From NCBI GenBank assembly GCA_900767405.1, contig CAAFZB010000034.1:1-35984 (forward strand): 35,984 nt of DNA, in the 5' to 3' direction. Every line of letters begins with the position of its first letter. The stretch's first letter is position 1. The notes under the pieces were generated by a model, which saw nothing but the letters and a program-made list of their open reading frames with translations, had not been told where the DNA came from and did no database searches. Positions 27,138-35,984 of this stretch are shown here, piece after piece. Made by a program: the position numbers and the translations under genes. The DNA is from Rikenellaceae bacterium. Lineage in GTDB: Bacteria; Bacteroidota; Bacteroidia; Bacteroidales; UBA932.

Positions 27138-30100
27138 ATGCAGAAAACAAAAACATTGTGCGGCAGATTGCGCGTAGCGCAGTTCTGCCTTGTTGCGTTT
27201 TTAGCTTTTATGGGGGGGGTCGTCTCTCGTAGCTAACGCACAGACAATCAATGTCAAGGGTACTGTGGTTTCAGCAACCGACGGCGAGCCCTTGATTGGT
27301 GCATCTGTAGTAGAGAAAGGTACCACCAACGGTACCACCGTGGGAGTTGACGGAACTTTCCAGATCAGCGTCAAGCAAGGCGCTCAGCTGGAAATCTCTG
27401 CTGTGGGTTATACAACCACTACAGTAGAGGCAAAGCCCGAACTCTCGCTCTCTATCGCAGAGGATGCTTTGTTCCTTGACGACGTAGTTGTCATAGGTTA
27501 CGGTACTCAGAAGAAGAAACTCGTAACCGGAGCAACCGTTCAGGTAAAGGGCGAAGACATCGCTAAACTCAACACCACCAATGTACTTGGAGCTCTCCAG
27601 TCACAGTCTCCCGGTGTTAACATTACACAAACTTCAGGATTCCTCGACGGAGGTTTCAAGGTTAACATCCGTGGTCTCGGTACCACCGGTGACTCTTCTC
27701 CTCTTTACGTTGTCGACGGTGTTGCAAACGGTAGCATCAGCTCACTCAACCCCAACGACATCGAGTCCATCGACGTTCTCAAGGATGCTGCATCTGCAGC
27801 CATCTACGGTGCCCGTGCAGCCAACGGCGTTATTCTCGTTACCACAAAGAAGGGTAAGGAAGGACAGCACTACGTAACTTACGACGGCTACTACGGAGTT
27901 CAGAACATCTACAAGATTCCTACACTGCTCAACGCACAGGAGTTTATGGATATCCAGGACATCGCCCGCGCCTATGCAGGTCTTGCCCCCAACGACTGGA
28001 AGGCAAATATAGGTGAGAGACTTTACAAAAAGGTTCAGGACGGATGGAAAGGAACCAACTGGGTTAAGGAACTTATGAATCCCAACGCTCCCACACAGAG
28101 CCACTCTGTTACAGCAGCCGGTGGCACCGAGCGCAACACCTATTCTATCGGTTTCACTTACTCCAACCAGAAAGCTACATTCGGCGTTCCTTCTCAGATT
28201 CCCGAAATGAGCCGCTACAACTTCCGCGTAAACAACGATTACGTTGTATTCAAGAAGGGAGATTTGAACATCCTCACCATAGGAGAGACTCTCAACTACC
28301 GTTACTCAAAGAGCAAGGGAACTTTCTCTACCGGCGGCATCTATTGGAACGCACTTCACGATGCTCTCTCAAAGAGTCCCCTTATGCCCGCTTACAACAG
28401 CGACGGTTCTTACTATCTTTATGCAGATCAGGTTACCGACGGATACAACTGGGATGTCCAGAACAACAATGACGTCAACCCTATCGCATACCTCGACTAT
28501 TGTGCAAACCAGACCGAAAGCAACAGCCACTATCTGCAGGCCAGCGCTTACGCAGATTTGCAGCCTATCAAGAAACTGCACATAAGGAGCCAGTTCGGTT
28601 ACCTTATGGGTGCAAGTGCAGGACATTCATACACCCCTACATACCTCCTCGGCCGTATGTCCGAAAAGACAGAGGACCACGTTTCTCAGTCTGCTTCTTC
28701 TTACAACCGCTGGACCTGGGACAACACAGCATCTTACTCATTCGAGGTTAACGAGCACGCTGTAGACGTTCTCGCAGGTGCTTCTCTCGAAAAGTGGGGC
28801 AATGGTTCTTCACTTTCTGCAGGTATGTATGGTTCAGACTTCACCGACCTTGAGCATGCTTATCTGTGCAACGTTTCAGTTGAGCCCAGCTCAACTTCAA
28901 GCATCTCCGGTTCTCCCAATTCACAGGGCGCCATTGCATCATTCTTTGCAAGAGCAAACTGGAACTGGAAAGAGAAGTATATGGCATCGGCTACAGTACG
29001 TGCCGACGGTTCGTCTAACTTCGCGCAGGGTCACCGCTGGGGAATCTTCCCTTCTGTATCTGCAGGTTGGGTAATGAGCAACGAGCCTTGGATGGAAGGC
29101 GCAAGAGGCACCGTCGACTTCTTGAAGCTCCGCGCTTCCTGGGGTCAGAACGGTAACTGCAACGTAAACAGCTTCGAATACCTCAAGATGATCACTTTGG
29201 GTAACGGCGCAGGACAGGGTTACAACTTCGGTGACATTGTTTCAGGACAGGCTATCGGCGCTTACTCTTCCAAACTTACCAACGAGAACCTCTCTTGGGA
29301 AAGGTCAGAACAGCTCGACCTCGGTTTCGACGCCCGCTTCTTTGGCAGCAGACTCGCTCTCGAATTCGACTGGTACAACAAAGTTACCAAGGACTGGCTC
29401 GTTACAGCTCCCGTACTTTATTCTTATGGTACAGGTGCAGCCGCTATCAACGGTGGTGACGTAAAGAACACCGGTGTCGAACTCGGTATCAAGTGGAACG
29501 ACACCAAGGGTGATTTCACATACGGAATCGGCGTCAACGGCGCATACAACAAGAACCGCATTACCAAGATTGCCAATGCAGACGGTATCATTCACGGTGA
29601 GGGCAAAGTTCCCTGGAACAGTGCAGATGAAATCTTCCGCGCCGAGGTTGGTATGCCTATCGGTTACTTCTACGGATACAAGACCGAGGGAGTATTCCAG
29701 TCACAGGCCGACATCGACAGCTACACCGGAGCAAAGCTCAACGGAGCCAATACCATCCCCGGAGACCTCAAATTTGTAGACCTTAACAAGGACGGCAAGA
29801 TTGATGCAAGCGACCGTACAATAATCGGTGATCCTCATCCCGACTTCACAATGGGTCTTAACATTAACTTCGCTTGGAAGGGTATCGACCTCTCCATCAC
29901 CGGTTTCGGTGCATTCGGACAGCAAATCTTCAAGTCATACCGCGATTACACTACAGGTAACTTCAGCAACTTTACAACAGAAGTTTACCAGACTTGGATG
30001 GGTGCCGGCACAAGCAACAGATTGCCTGCCCTCACCAGCTCTTCAAGCACAAACTGGAGTACAATCTCAGATATCTATATCGAGAACGGAGACTACTTCA

Positions 30101-30330
30101 AGTTCCAGAACGTTACACTGGGTGTCGACATTGCCAAGTTCGTCAAGAACTTCCCTCTGCAGACCCTCAGACTCTATGTTACCGGACAGAACCTCTTCAC
30201 AATCACCAAGTACTCGGGAATGGATCCTGAAATCGGTTACGGTGGAGATACAGGTTGGGCACAGGGTGTAGACCTTGGTTTCTATCCCAGTTCTCGCAAC
30301 ATCCTCTTTGGTATTAATCTTAAATTCTAA
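27138..30330 (+). pseudogene. Second SusC-like TonB-dependent transporter, out of frame at a G8 tract in the signal peptide
   Basis: The ATG at 27138 begins a signal peptide (MQKTKTLCGRLRVAQF, then LVAFLAFMGG) that runs into a stop at 27234 after 32 codons. The rest of the gene, in another frame, encodes LVANAQTINVKGTVV and then a complete SusC: a regulatory-like domain, DDVVVIGYGTQ, a plug (NIRGLGTTG, PLYVVDGV) and a barrel ending SSRNILFGINLKF. Deleting one G from the run at 27212-27219 joins the two halves into a 1063-residue protein with an ANA cleavage site. A GTG at 27265 would give 1021 residues with no signal peptide, so it is not a credible start for an outer-membrane protein. Codon use is strongly biased, as in highly expressed genes. 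The substrate is unknown because no enzymes are adjacent. Confidence 0.85.
27212..27219 (+). repeat. Homopolymer G8 tract in the susC2 signal-peptide region
   Basis: Eight consecutive G residues lie directly after AT of an in-frame ATG codon. G8 gives a stop 15 bases further on; G7 gives an open frame through the whole SusC. Long G runs near the start of surface-protein genes are typical slipped-strand switches. The run is also a known kind of place for sequencing error. Confidence 0.9.
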
Positions 30331-30331
30331 C

Positions 30332-30337
30332 AGGAGG
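30332..30337 (+). promoter_or_regulatory. Strong Shine-Dalgarno sequence before susD2
   Basis: AGGAGG lies 8 bases before the ATG of the SusD-like gene. Bacteroidetes genes seldom use such sites, and I see none as strong before the other starts in this window. It fits high translation of this operon. Confidence 0.7.
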
Positions 30338-30345
30338 ACACGAAT

Positions 30346-32217
30346 ATGAAAAAAATACTTTCTATAATTCTTGCAGTTGCAGCAATGTTCTCTCTCGTTT
30401 CTTGCGAGAAGTTCCTCAGCACCTCGCTTTTGACTGCAAAGACATCGGCGAACTTCCCTACAAATGAAGCGGAACTCGGTCAGATGGTCACCGCTATCTA
30501 TGCATATATGCTTTGTGAGTCACCCGAGGGTGCTTCTCCCCAGTATATCGCACAGCTTGCAGGTGACGAGTGCCTTGGCGGAAACGTTCCCGGCAACAAC
30601 AACATCGCGCACAGCCTTCTCCAGGTTAAGCAGAACACAAACAACTTCCTTAACCTGTGGAGCCGCAACTATGTGATGATCAACAGGTGCAACTTTGTGA
30701 TGGAGATCATCAACAAGATTAATGAGCAGCAGAACGGCCAGCAGAACAAAACCTTCTCACAGGCAATCCTCGACCGCTATATGGGCGAAGCTTACTTTAT
30801 GAGAGCTTACGCTTACTGGTCACTCGCATCTATCTTCGGAGGAGTTCCTCTTCGTACAGACAATGAGGTTGTAAACAAGCCCCGCGCTTCTGTTGACGAA
30901 ACCTACGAACTCATTGCCAAGGACCTTAAGGAAGCCATTACCCTTATGCCTAATGCTATCTACACTCTGGGTTCTTCCGAGACCGGACACGCCACAAAAG
31001 CAGCCGCAGAAGCTCTCCAGGCACGTATATTCCTGTTCTACACAGGACGCTATGGAAAGGATGCCCTTCCTAACGGAACTACAAAGCAGCAGGTTATCAC
31101 AGATCTCGAAGACTGTATCAACAACTCAGGCCACAAGCTCGTAGACGACCAGCGTAACCTCTGGTCTTATACCAATGAGGTCTCAGAAAACAACGAATCC
31201 GGCTACAGATATGCATACGTTACCGAGAACAACCTCAAGTGGGTAGGCAACAGCTCTGTTGAGACCATCTTCGCCGAGAAGCACCAGATGTCTCAGGGAT
31301 TCGGCAACACCTGGGTAGGAAACGAACTTTCATTCTTCTTCTCTCCCGCACAGGCAAAGGCAGACTATATGAGACACTATCCGTTTGCCTGGGGTTGGGG
31401 CCAGGGCCCTGTCTCTCCTGCATTCTATCAGGAATGGAAGGCTTGGTCAGACAAGCAGACCTACCTCGATGAAACAGTAAAGGAGGATCCTCGTCTTTCT
31501 GGTTCTATCTGGGGATACAACGCTTACGATGCAGACGATGCAACCAAGCTCCTTCTCGAAAAGAAGTTCAATGACTTGGAGCCCGACTATCAGGTAGCCG
31601 CCATCTACTTCCAGCAGACCGGCTACTTCCAGAAGAAATGCATCACCGTAGGTGCATACGACGAGACTATCGGAAACGCCGATCCCAACAAAAACTTCAT
31701 CTGCGGTTTCACTAGGGTTCAGTATCCCGATGTCACCACTTCGAACAACCCCGGACACATTGCAGCAGTCGACGTAATCCTTATCCGTTACGCCGATGCT
31801 CTGCTTATGCATTCCGAGCTTACCGGAACTGCCGACGGACTTAACAAGGTTCGCGCACGTAGCGGCCTTGCTCCTGTAGGGTACTCTCTTCAGGCTATCA
31901 AGGACGAGCGTCGTTACGAGCTTGCTTTCGAGTTCGTACGCTGGTTCGACCTCCTGCGCTGGTCTGGCCCCGAGCTTGCCGAAGCAGGTCAGGCTCTCAA
32001 CAAGCAGACCGGATTCGAGATGCTCAACGAGAGCAAGCTCACCGTTCAGCCTCATTACGATTTCGCTTCTCGTCTCAAGGCTACCCAGGGTTACTGGCCT
32101 ATTCCTCAGACCGAGATTGACATCGCCGGCAAGGACGAGAACGGCAAAGACATTCTCGAGCAGAATCCCGGTTGGGGTCCCGAAGGATTATTCACAGATT
32201 GGGCAAGCATTAAATAG
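30346..32217 (+). CDS. SusD-like outer-membrane lipoprotein (second locus)
   Basis: A 623-residue SusD/RagB protein with lipoprotein Cys20 (SLVSC). The motifs GEAYFMRAYAYWSLASIFGGVPL in the first third and RRYELAFEFVRWFDLLRW near the end are typical of the family, as is the end block GYWPIPQTEIDI and QNPGW. At 623 residues it is about 90 longer than the starch-locus SusD, with extra sequence in the middle (about 280-420, including WAWGWGQGPVSP-like aromatic stretches). It follows susC2 by 15 bases and should form a complex with it if susC2 is in frame. No ligand can be assigned from sequence alone. Confidence 0.94.
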   Translation: MKKILSIILAVAAMFSLVSCEKFLSTSLLTAKTSANFPTNEAELGQMVTAIYAYMLCESPEGASPQYIAQLAGDECLGGNVPGNNNIAHSLLQVKQNTNNFLNLWSRNYVMINRCNFVMEIINKINEQQNGQQNKTFSQAILDRYMGEAYFMRAYAYWSLASIFGGVPLRTDNEVVNKPRASVDETYELIAKDLKEAITLMPNAIYTLGSSETGHATKAAAEALQARIFLFYTGRYGKDALPNGTTKQQVITDLEDCINNSGHKLVDDQRNLWSYTNEVSENNESGYRYAYVTENNLKWVGNSSVETIFAEKHQMSQGFGNTWVGNELSFFFSPAQAKADYMRHYPFAWGWGQGPVSPAFYQEWKAWSDKQTYLDETVKEDPRLSGSIWGYNAYDADDATKLLLEKKFNDLEPDYQVAAIYFQQTGYFQKKCITVGAYDETIGNADPNKNFICGFTRVQYPDVTTSNNPGHIAAVDVILIRYADALLMHSELTGTADGLNKVRARSGLAPVGYSLQAIKDERRYELAFEFVRWFDLLRWSGPELAEAGQALNKQTGFEMLNESKLTVQPHYDFASRLKATQGYWPIPQTEIDIAGKDENGKDILEQNPGWGPEGLFTDWASIK

Positions 32218-32226
32218 TTTACGATT

Positions 32227-33168
32227 ATGAAAAAGAATACATTAGTAATTGCAGCTTTTGCAGCTCTTCTCGGAGCATTTGCCTGTACACCTATCGAGGA
32301 CCAGATGTTGCGTGACAAATATATCACCAACGCAGGTCCCGTCCTCACAAGCGACCAGCTTTCTGCTCACCTCAAGGTTGAGCAGAAAGGTGAAACTAAC
32401 GATGTTATCACTGTTACAAATGACGATCCTTCAATTGGCGGTGTATGGCATTTCACAACTGCTACAGGTGAAGATGTCCTCAAAACCGACAGCGGCACCT
32501 ACACATACTCAGCCAACGGAAACTTCAAGGTTTATATGGTTGCTCCCGCAGGACAGGGCAAGCTCGTTAAATCCAAGGAATTCGAAGTAAAGGTTTCTGA
32601 CGTTTACGATCCTTGGGTAGGTTTGCTTACCGGCGCAAAGGACAAGTTCGACAAGTCAGCCACAAAGGTCTGGGGCTTCCGTTCAAGCAATGGTGCCGAC
32701 GGTACTGACCTTAACGGAGACCCCAACGGTACCATTCTTGGTATGTCGGCTTACGGTTTCTGGAAATGGTATCCATACGCACAGACCAGCGGTCAGGCTT
32801 GGTGGGGTGTCGTAACATTCGGCCAGGCAGGAGACCAGACTATGAAGTTCTATTATACCGATGCAGTACTCGAGACATTCGATGCAAGCGGAAACAAGAC
32901 CAACACCGGTAACTTCGCAGTAGGACACACTCCTGTCGATAATTCTCCCATTCAGACAAACAAGGGTGTATCCCAGATGGGTACATTCAGCGCTACTGTT
33001 CCTGTAATAGGTTCAGAGTTCGACGACTACGGTGCAACCACAACATATATGCTCATCTATCTCGATAATACATATATGTGTATTGCACACTATCCCGATA
33101 TGTCGGCCTGCTCTGCCGGCCTTGACTGGAACGACGCGGTCTGGATTTGCAACTACAAGGCTAAATAA
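32227..33168 (+). CDS. Surface lipoprotein in the SusE position of the second locus, probable glycan-binding protein
   Basis: A 313-residue lipoprotein (Cys20, GAFAC). Residues about 35-125 resemble a PKD or Ig-like beta-sandwich (GVWHFTTATGED, YTYSANGNFKVYMVAP). The C-terminal part, about 130-313, is rich in Trp and Tyr (YGFWKWYPYAQTSG, AWWGVVTFG), as expected of a carbohydrate-binding face. It sits 9 bases after susD2 and directly before a terminator, so it ends the operon. By position it is the SusE equivalent, but it shows no sequence resemblance to the seven-module protein of the starch locus. The function is inferred from position and composition. Confidence 0.8.
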   Translation: MKKNTLVIAAFAALLGAFACTPIEDQMLRDKYITNAGPVLTSDQLSAHLKVEQKGETNDVITVTNDDPSIGGVWHFTTATGEDVLKTDSGTYTYSANGNFKVYMVAPAGQGKLVKSKEFEVKVSDVYDPWVGLLTGAKDKFDKSATKVWGFRSSNGADGTDLNGDPNGTILGMSAYGFWKWYPYAQTSGQAWWGVVTFGQAGDQTMKFYYTDAVLETFDASGNKTNTGNFAVGHTPVDNSPIQTNKGVSQMGTFSATVPVIGSEFDDYGATTTYMLIYLDNTYMCIAHYPDMSACSAGLDWNDAVWICNYKAK

Positions 33169-33182
33169 TTTAACCACTTATG

Positions 33183-33213
33183 AAAAGGTGGGAGGCGACT
33201 CCCACCTTTTTTT
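33183..33213 (+). terminator. Intrinsic terminator after the second SusCD operon
   Basis: A perfect 12-base stem (aaaaggtgggag at 33183-33194 with its complement at 33199-33210) and a 4-base loop are followed by a run of T residues to 33213. It lies 14 bases after the stop of the SusE-position gene. The next gene begins at 33225, so either that gene has its own promoter or it depends on read-through. Confidence 0.93.
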
Positions 33214-33224
33214 AACTTATAATT

Positions 33225-33830
33225 ATGAAGAGATTCCTGTCAATATTTCTGATTGCACTCGTTGCGGCTTCCTGTTCTATGGCCGACGAGGGTGAGTACC
33301 TTACAATAAACGGCACCATAGATCCCTCATTCGACGGCTTCAATATGTATTTCCGTCCACAACCTTTCCCTACAGCAGATATTGTAGATTCCTGTAAAAT
33401 CAAAAACGGCAAATTCTCATTCAAGATATTGGCCGATACTTTGAGCGTAGGTGACGTGGTGTTGAGTTTCAGTTCTATGCAAAGAGTCGAGCCTGTGCTT
33501 GTGGCTGTTGAACCGGGAACCCTTATAATGGAAATAGGCAAGGACAGTCGAGCCTGGGGTACGCCTCTGAATGACACTTTGGCCGTTTGGAAAAGCTTCA
33601 TCGAGAATAATCTCCAGAGCAAACGAAACGAAGAACTCATTAAAGCCAGGAACGTCTTCAACAGAAGAACCGCAGACCTCATCAAGAGACAACCCAATGC
33701 CCTTGGCGGATATCTGTTCTTTATGTTCAGCCCTCAGTTCCCGGGAGATTTGGTTACTGAACTTGATTCTCTGAAAATATACCAATATATGCCAGATGTC
33801 TCAAAGCGTAGGTTCAAATACAAGAAATAG
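33225..33830 (+). CDS. DUF4369-like lipoprotein without a thioredoxin domain
   Basis: A 201-residue lipoprotein (Cys17, VAASC). Residues about 25-115 fit the DUF4369 beta-sandwich pattern (YLTINGTIDPSFDGFNMYF, KIKNGKFSF, PVLVAVEPGTLIMEIG). In many Bacteroidetes proteins this domain is followed by a thioredoxin-like AhpC/TSA domain. Here only a helical stretch with many Lys and Arg residues follows (about 125-201), and no CxxC is present. The role is unknown. Its end overlaps the next gene by 35 bases, so the two are probably co-expressed. Confidence 0.8.
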   Translation: MKRFLSIFLIALVAASCSMADEGEYLTINGTIDPSFDGFNMYFRPQPFPTADIVDSCKIKNGKFSFKILADTLSVGDVVLSFSSMQRVEPVLVAVEPGTLIMEIGKDSRAWGTPLNDTLAVWKSFIENNLQSKRNEELIKARNVFNRRTADLIKRQPNALGGYLFFMFSPQFPGDLVTELDSLKIYQYMPDVSKRRFKYKK

Positions 33831-35451
33831 CATAATCATACTGCTGTTTTTTGCATCGGCCTGGTGCTGTCTGTTCTTTGTATGCCCATTCCATCTCATT
33901 TACAAAGAACAGTTGACCCTTTTTCTTTGCGACAAGGCATACCTGTCTTCCCTGCTTTCCAAACCGGCATTTGCAGCAGTGATTGCAGGAGATTTTCTCA
34001 CACAATTCTTTTTATACAAACTCGCGGCTGCCACTATTACGGTTCTCATATCCGTTGCGGTATGGGATGCCTTGCGCCGCTTGTGGAGACGTGATGGCCT
34101 GCACAATGCAGCCTTATGCGCCCTAATCCCTGCAGCTGCGTGCATTGCGCTCAACTGCCATTCCGAGTATCCTCTTTCAATGACCGTCGGGGCAGCAATA
34201 GCCGCTTGGATGGCCTTTGGGTGCTCATTAATCGAAAACAAAACGCTGCATACGGTTATAACCATTGCTGCAGTGTCAATCATATATCCTCTGGCTGGAG
34301 CTCACTCACTATTGTTTGTAGTTTTGACAACCCTTCACGAGAGAAAGCGCATAATCCCTGCCATATGCATATTCCTTTACGGGACTGCATTAATCCTCTT
34401 TTTGGGAAATGCTTACAACCTTCTGTGGCAAGATGCGCTCTCATACCCTCTGGTTAGGGGATATTCCTACAAACACTCCCTGCTTTGCCTCATCGTTGAA
34501 CTTGCCGCTGCAGGAGCCTTCGCCGAGGGATTCATCCGCAAGAACGGAATTCTTGCAACCTGCTGTGCCGTGCTGCTTGCAGCCGGGATCATCTACGCCC
34601 AGTTTGACGCTAAGGAAGAGTCCGACATCAAAGTGTCCACCCTCGCATATTTCGGGAAATGGGACAAGGTTGAGTCTATCGGTAAAGAGAACCGATTCAA
34701 GTCCCAAACCGTCGCATATTATTACAATCTTGCAATGGCCAGGCAGGGCCGTCTGCCCAATGAGCTGTTGAACGTTTATCAACCTCTTTTTTACGGACTT
34801 TTCCTGCCTGTAACTATGACAGAGACCTACTCTAAGGTCCTGGCAGGAGCCGACGCCCTCATTGAGTGCGGAGATTATGGACAAGCGCAGCATTCCGCTA
34901 TGTTGGGAATGACCTTTATGCCCAACCAGAGATCTTCCCGCGCGGTACGCCGACTTGCAGAGATAGCTGTCTATAACGGAGACACCCTGGCTGCAGGGAA
35001 ATACCTTGGTATGCTGGATAAGGCCCTTATGCACAGGAGTTGGGCCAGACAGACAAAGAAATTGCTAAAAGACGGCATAGCTGTTCCTCTCAACAGTTAC
35101 AAGGACACTGTCTATTTTATAAACGATTACAGGACTTCGCTTAAGAATATTCTGGACAGCGGAAATGCCCCCGAAGCTACCCTCGATTACCTTCTGTGCT
35201 ACGACTTGCTCATCAAAAATCTGGTTTTGTTTATGCAGGACTACGACGGGTATTACTTGACCAAGTATCCGAACATCATTCCACCACGTATCTATCAGGA
35301 AGCCCTGGAGATGATGGAAGCAGGTCCCGAATACAATATATCCCAGAAAGTCAAGGCCGACAACCAGCTGTTTTTGAGCGGACAGGAATATAAATTTCCA
35401 AAATCCTACTGGTACTATTTCAAATTTGCACAACCCGGAAATGAAAACTAG
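33796..35451 (+). CDS. DUF6057-like multi-pass membrane protein with TPR-like C-terminal half
   Basis: A 551-residue protein. About eight hydrophobic segments fill residues 12-275 (for example IIILLFFASAWCCLFFVCPF and ILATCCAVLLAAGIIYAQF). The remaining 275 residues are soluble and helical, with a TPR-like pattern (YYNLAMARQGRLPNELL, DALIECGDYGQAQHSAMLG, GDTLAAGKYLGMLDKAL). This matches my memory of the DUF6057 family of Bacteroidetes, which has no assigned function. The start at 33796 lies inside the DUF4369 gene; I see no better downstream start that keeps the first membrane segment. Its stop overlaps the next start by 11 bases. The function is unknown. Confidence 0.78.
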   Translation: MSQSVGSNTRNSIIILLFFASAWCCLFFVCPFHLIYKEQLTLFLCDKAYLSSLLSKPAFAAVIAGDFLTQFFLYKLAAATITVLISVAVWDALRRLWRRDGLHNAALCALIPAAACIALNCHSEYPLSMTVGAAIAAWMAFGCSLIENKTLHTVITIAAVSIIYPLAGAHSLLFVVLTTLHERKRIIPAICIFLYGTALILFLGNAYNLLWQDALSYPLVRGYSYKHSLLCLIVELAAAGAFAEGFIRKNGILATCCAVLLAAGIIYAQFDAKEESDIKVSTLAYFGKWDKVESIGKENRFKSQTVAYYYNLAMARQGRLPNELLNVYQPLFYGLFLPVTMTETYSKVLAGADALIECGDYGQAQHSAMLGMTFMPNQRSSRAVRRLAEIAVYNGDTLAAGKYLGMLDKALMHRSWARQTKKLLKDGIAVPLNSYKDTVYFINDYRTSLKNILDSGNAPEATLDYLLCYDLLIKNLVLFMQDYDGYYLTKYPNIIPPRIYQEALEMMEAGPEYNISQKVKADNQLFLSGQEYKFPKSYWYYFKFAQPGNEN

Positions 35452-35965
35452 GCTTTCCATAATACTGATCTGCCTCTCGGTTCTTATGTCCTGCAATCCT
35501 GGAGGAGAAAGTGTGCAGTCTGCTTCCATTCCGCGCATTTTCCCAGATTACACCGGCATAACCATTCCCGTAAACATTGCACCGCTGAATTTCAAGCTCG
35601 ACGGAGCATCGGCTATGCTACTTGAAATCAAGGGAGAACACAGTTACAATTTTCGTTCTGCCGGCGAAACAATAGTTTTCCCGCTCCGCCGATGGAAATC
35701 GATGCTTGCAGCAGAAAATGGCAATACCCTGACTCTTTCCTTACAGGCAAAAGTTGACGGAGAATGGATTGAATATCCGGCATTCTACTGGGAAATCAGG
35801 CCGGAAAAAATCGACAGTTACATTAGCTACCGTCTGATAGAACCTGCTTACGAAGTATGGAATGTGTTGAGTATCAACGAAAGAAATATTGAGAACTATG
35901 ATGAACGCATACTCGCCGCAAATTCTTTAACCGGGCGAAGCTGTATGAACTGCCATACTTCCAAC
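35441..35965 (+). CDS. Lipoprotein with a CxxCH haem-binding motif, truncated by the contig end
   Basis: The first 175 codons of a lipoprotein (Cys18, VLMSC). An immunoglobulin-like beta region fills about 30-140, ending in a WEIRPEKIDSYISYRLIEP stretch. Cys168-Met-Asn-Cys171-His172 is a c-type haem attachment motif, four codons before the real sequence stops. From memory, Bacteroidetes encode similar proteins next to DUF6057 genes, with a CxxCH followed by PD40/TolB-like repeats, but the missing part prevents a check. The reading frame continues into the next 19 bases, but those are adapter and should not be translated. It overlaps the upstream gene by 11 bases and is probably in the same operon. 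Confidence 0.75.
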
Positions 35966-35984
35966 AGATCGGAAGAGCACACGT
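35966..35984. other. Illumina TruSeq adapter sequence at the contig end (artefact)
   Basis: AGATCGGAAGAGCACACGT is identical to the first 19 bases of the TruSeq read-1 adapter. It is not genomic. It ends the contig inside a gene. Confidence 0.97.

Noticed and set aside
25533..27236. A 567-codon plus-strand open frame opposite the Y-family polymerase.
   Set aside because: It is antisense to a gene with clear catalytic motifs. Its only real part is the last 32 codons, which are the susC2 signal-peptide region.
27265..30330. A GTG start giving an in-frame 1021-residue SusC.
   Set aside because: It lacks any signal peptide, while a normal one is encoded just upstream in the shifted frame.

Overview
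The window looks like one contig from a glycan-degrading member of the Bacteroidales. The evidence is two SusC/SusD pairs, a complete SusB/SusG-type starch system, many Bacteroidetes-type lipoprotein signal peptides, a TAnnTTTG-like promoter element and mostly absent Shine-Dalgarno sequences. It resembles gut or rumen Bacteroidales, but I cannot name a genus from sequence alone. The last 19 bases match the Illumina TruSeq adapter, so the right end is a sequencing or assembly artefact. No stretch longer than about 150 bases lacks a gene. I saw no rRNA, tRNA, CRISPR array or insertion sequence.

Region 1 (1-20839, minus strand) is one polysaccharide utilization locus (PUL) transcribed right to left. 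In order of transcription it encodes an SLC45-like MFS sugar transporter (frameshifted in this sequence), SusC, SusD, an unusually long SusE/F-like surface lipoprotein with about seven starch-binding-like modules, a SusG-like GH13 amylase, a GH53 endo-beta-1,4-galactanase, a GH2 beta-galactosidase, a lipoprotein carrying two complete GH13 catalytic domains, a SusB-like GH97 alpha-glucosidase, and MalQ (GH77, cut by the left edge). Four of the five junctions from susG to malQ overlap, and the fifth has a 3-base gap. A hairpin plus T-tract separates the binding and transport genes from the enzyme genes. The implied pathway is surface binding and cutting of starch by SusE/F and SusG, import by SusCD, periplasmic cutting by the double GH13 and GH97 proteins, entry to the cytoplasm by the MFS permease, and rearrangement by MalQ. 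GH53 and GH2 add a beta-galactan branch.

Region 2 (20974-25333, plus strand) diverges from the PUL. It encodes a LytS-type histidine kinase, a LytTR response regulator, aldose 1-epimerase and a cell-wall amidase. The 134-base divergent intergenic region holds two perfect 12-base direct repeats spaced 21 bases apart. They contain an 8-of-9 match to the known LytTR-domain site, so this two-component system is the probable PUL regulator in place of SusR or a hybrid two-component sensor.

Region 3 (25330-26990, minus strand) is a Y-family DNA polymerase followed by a small YolD-like gene.

Region 4 (27138-33213, plus strand) is a second SusC/SusD/surface-lipoprotein operon with no enzymes, strongly biased codon use and a clear terminator. 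Its SusC signal-peptide region contains a run of eight G residues that puts the gene out of frame, while seven would restore it. This is either a phase-variable switch or a sequence error.

Region 5 (33225 to the right end, plus strand) has a DUF4369 lipoprotein, a DUF6057-like membrane protein with a TPR-like tail, and a truncated lipoprotein with a CxxCH haem-binding motif.
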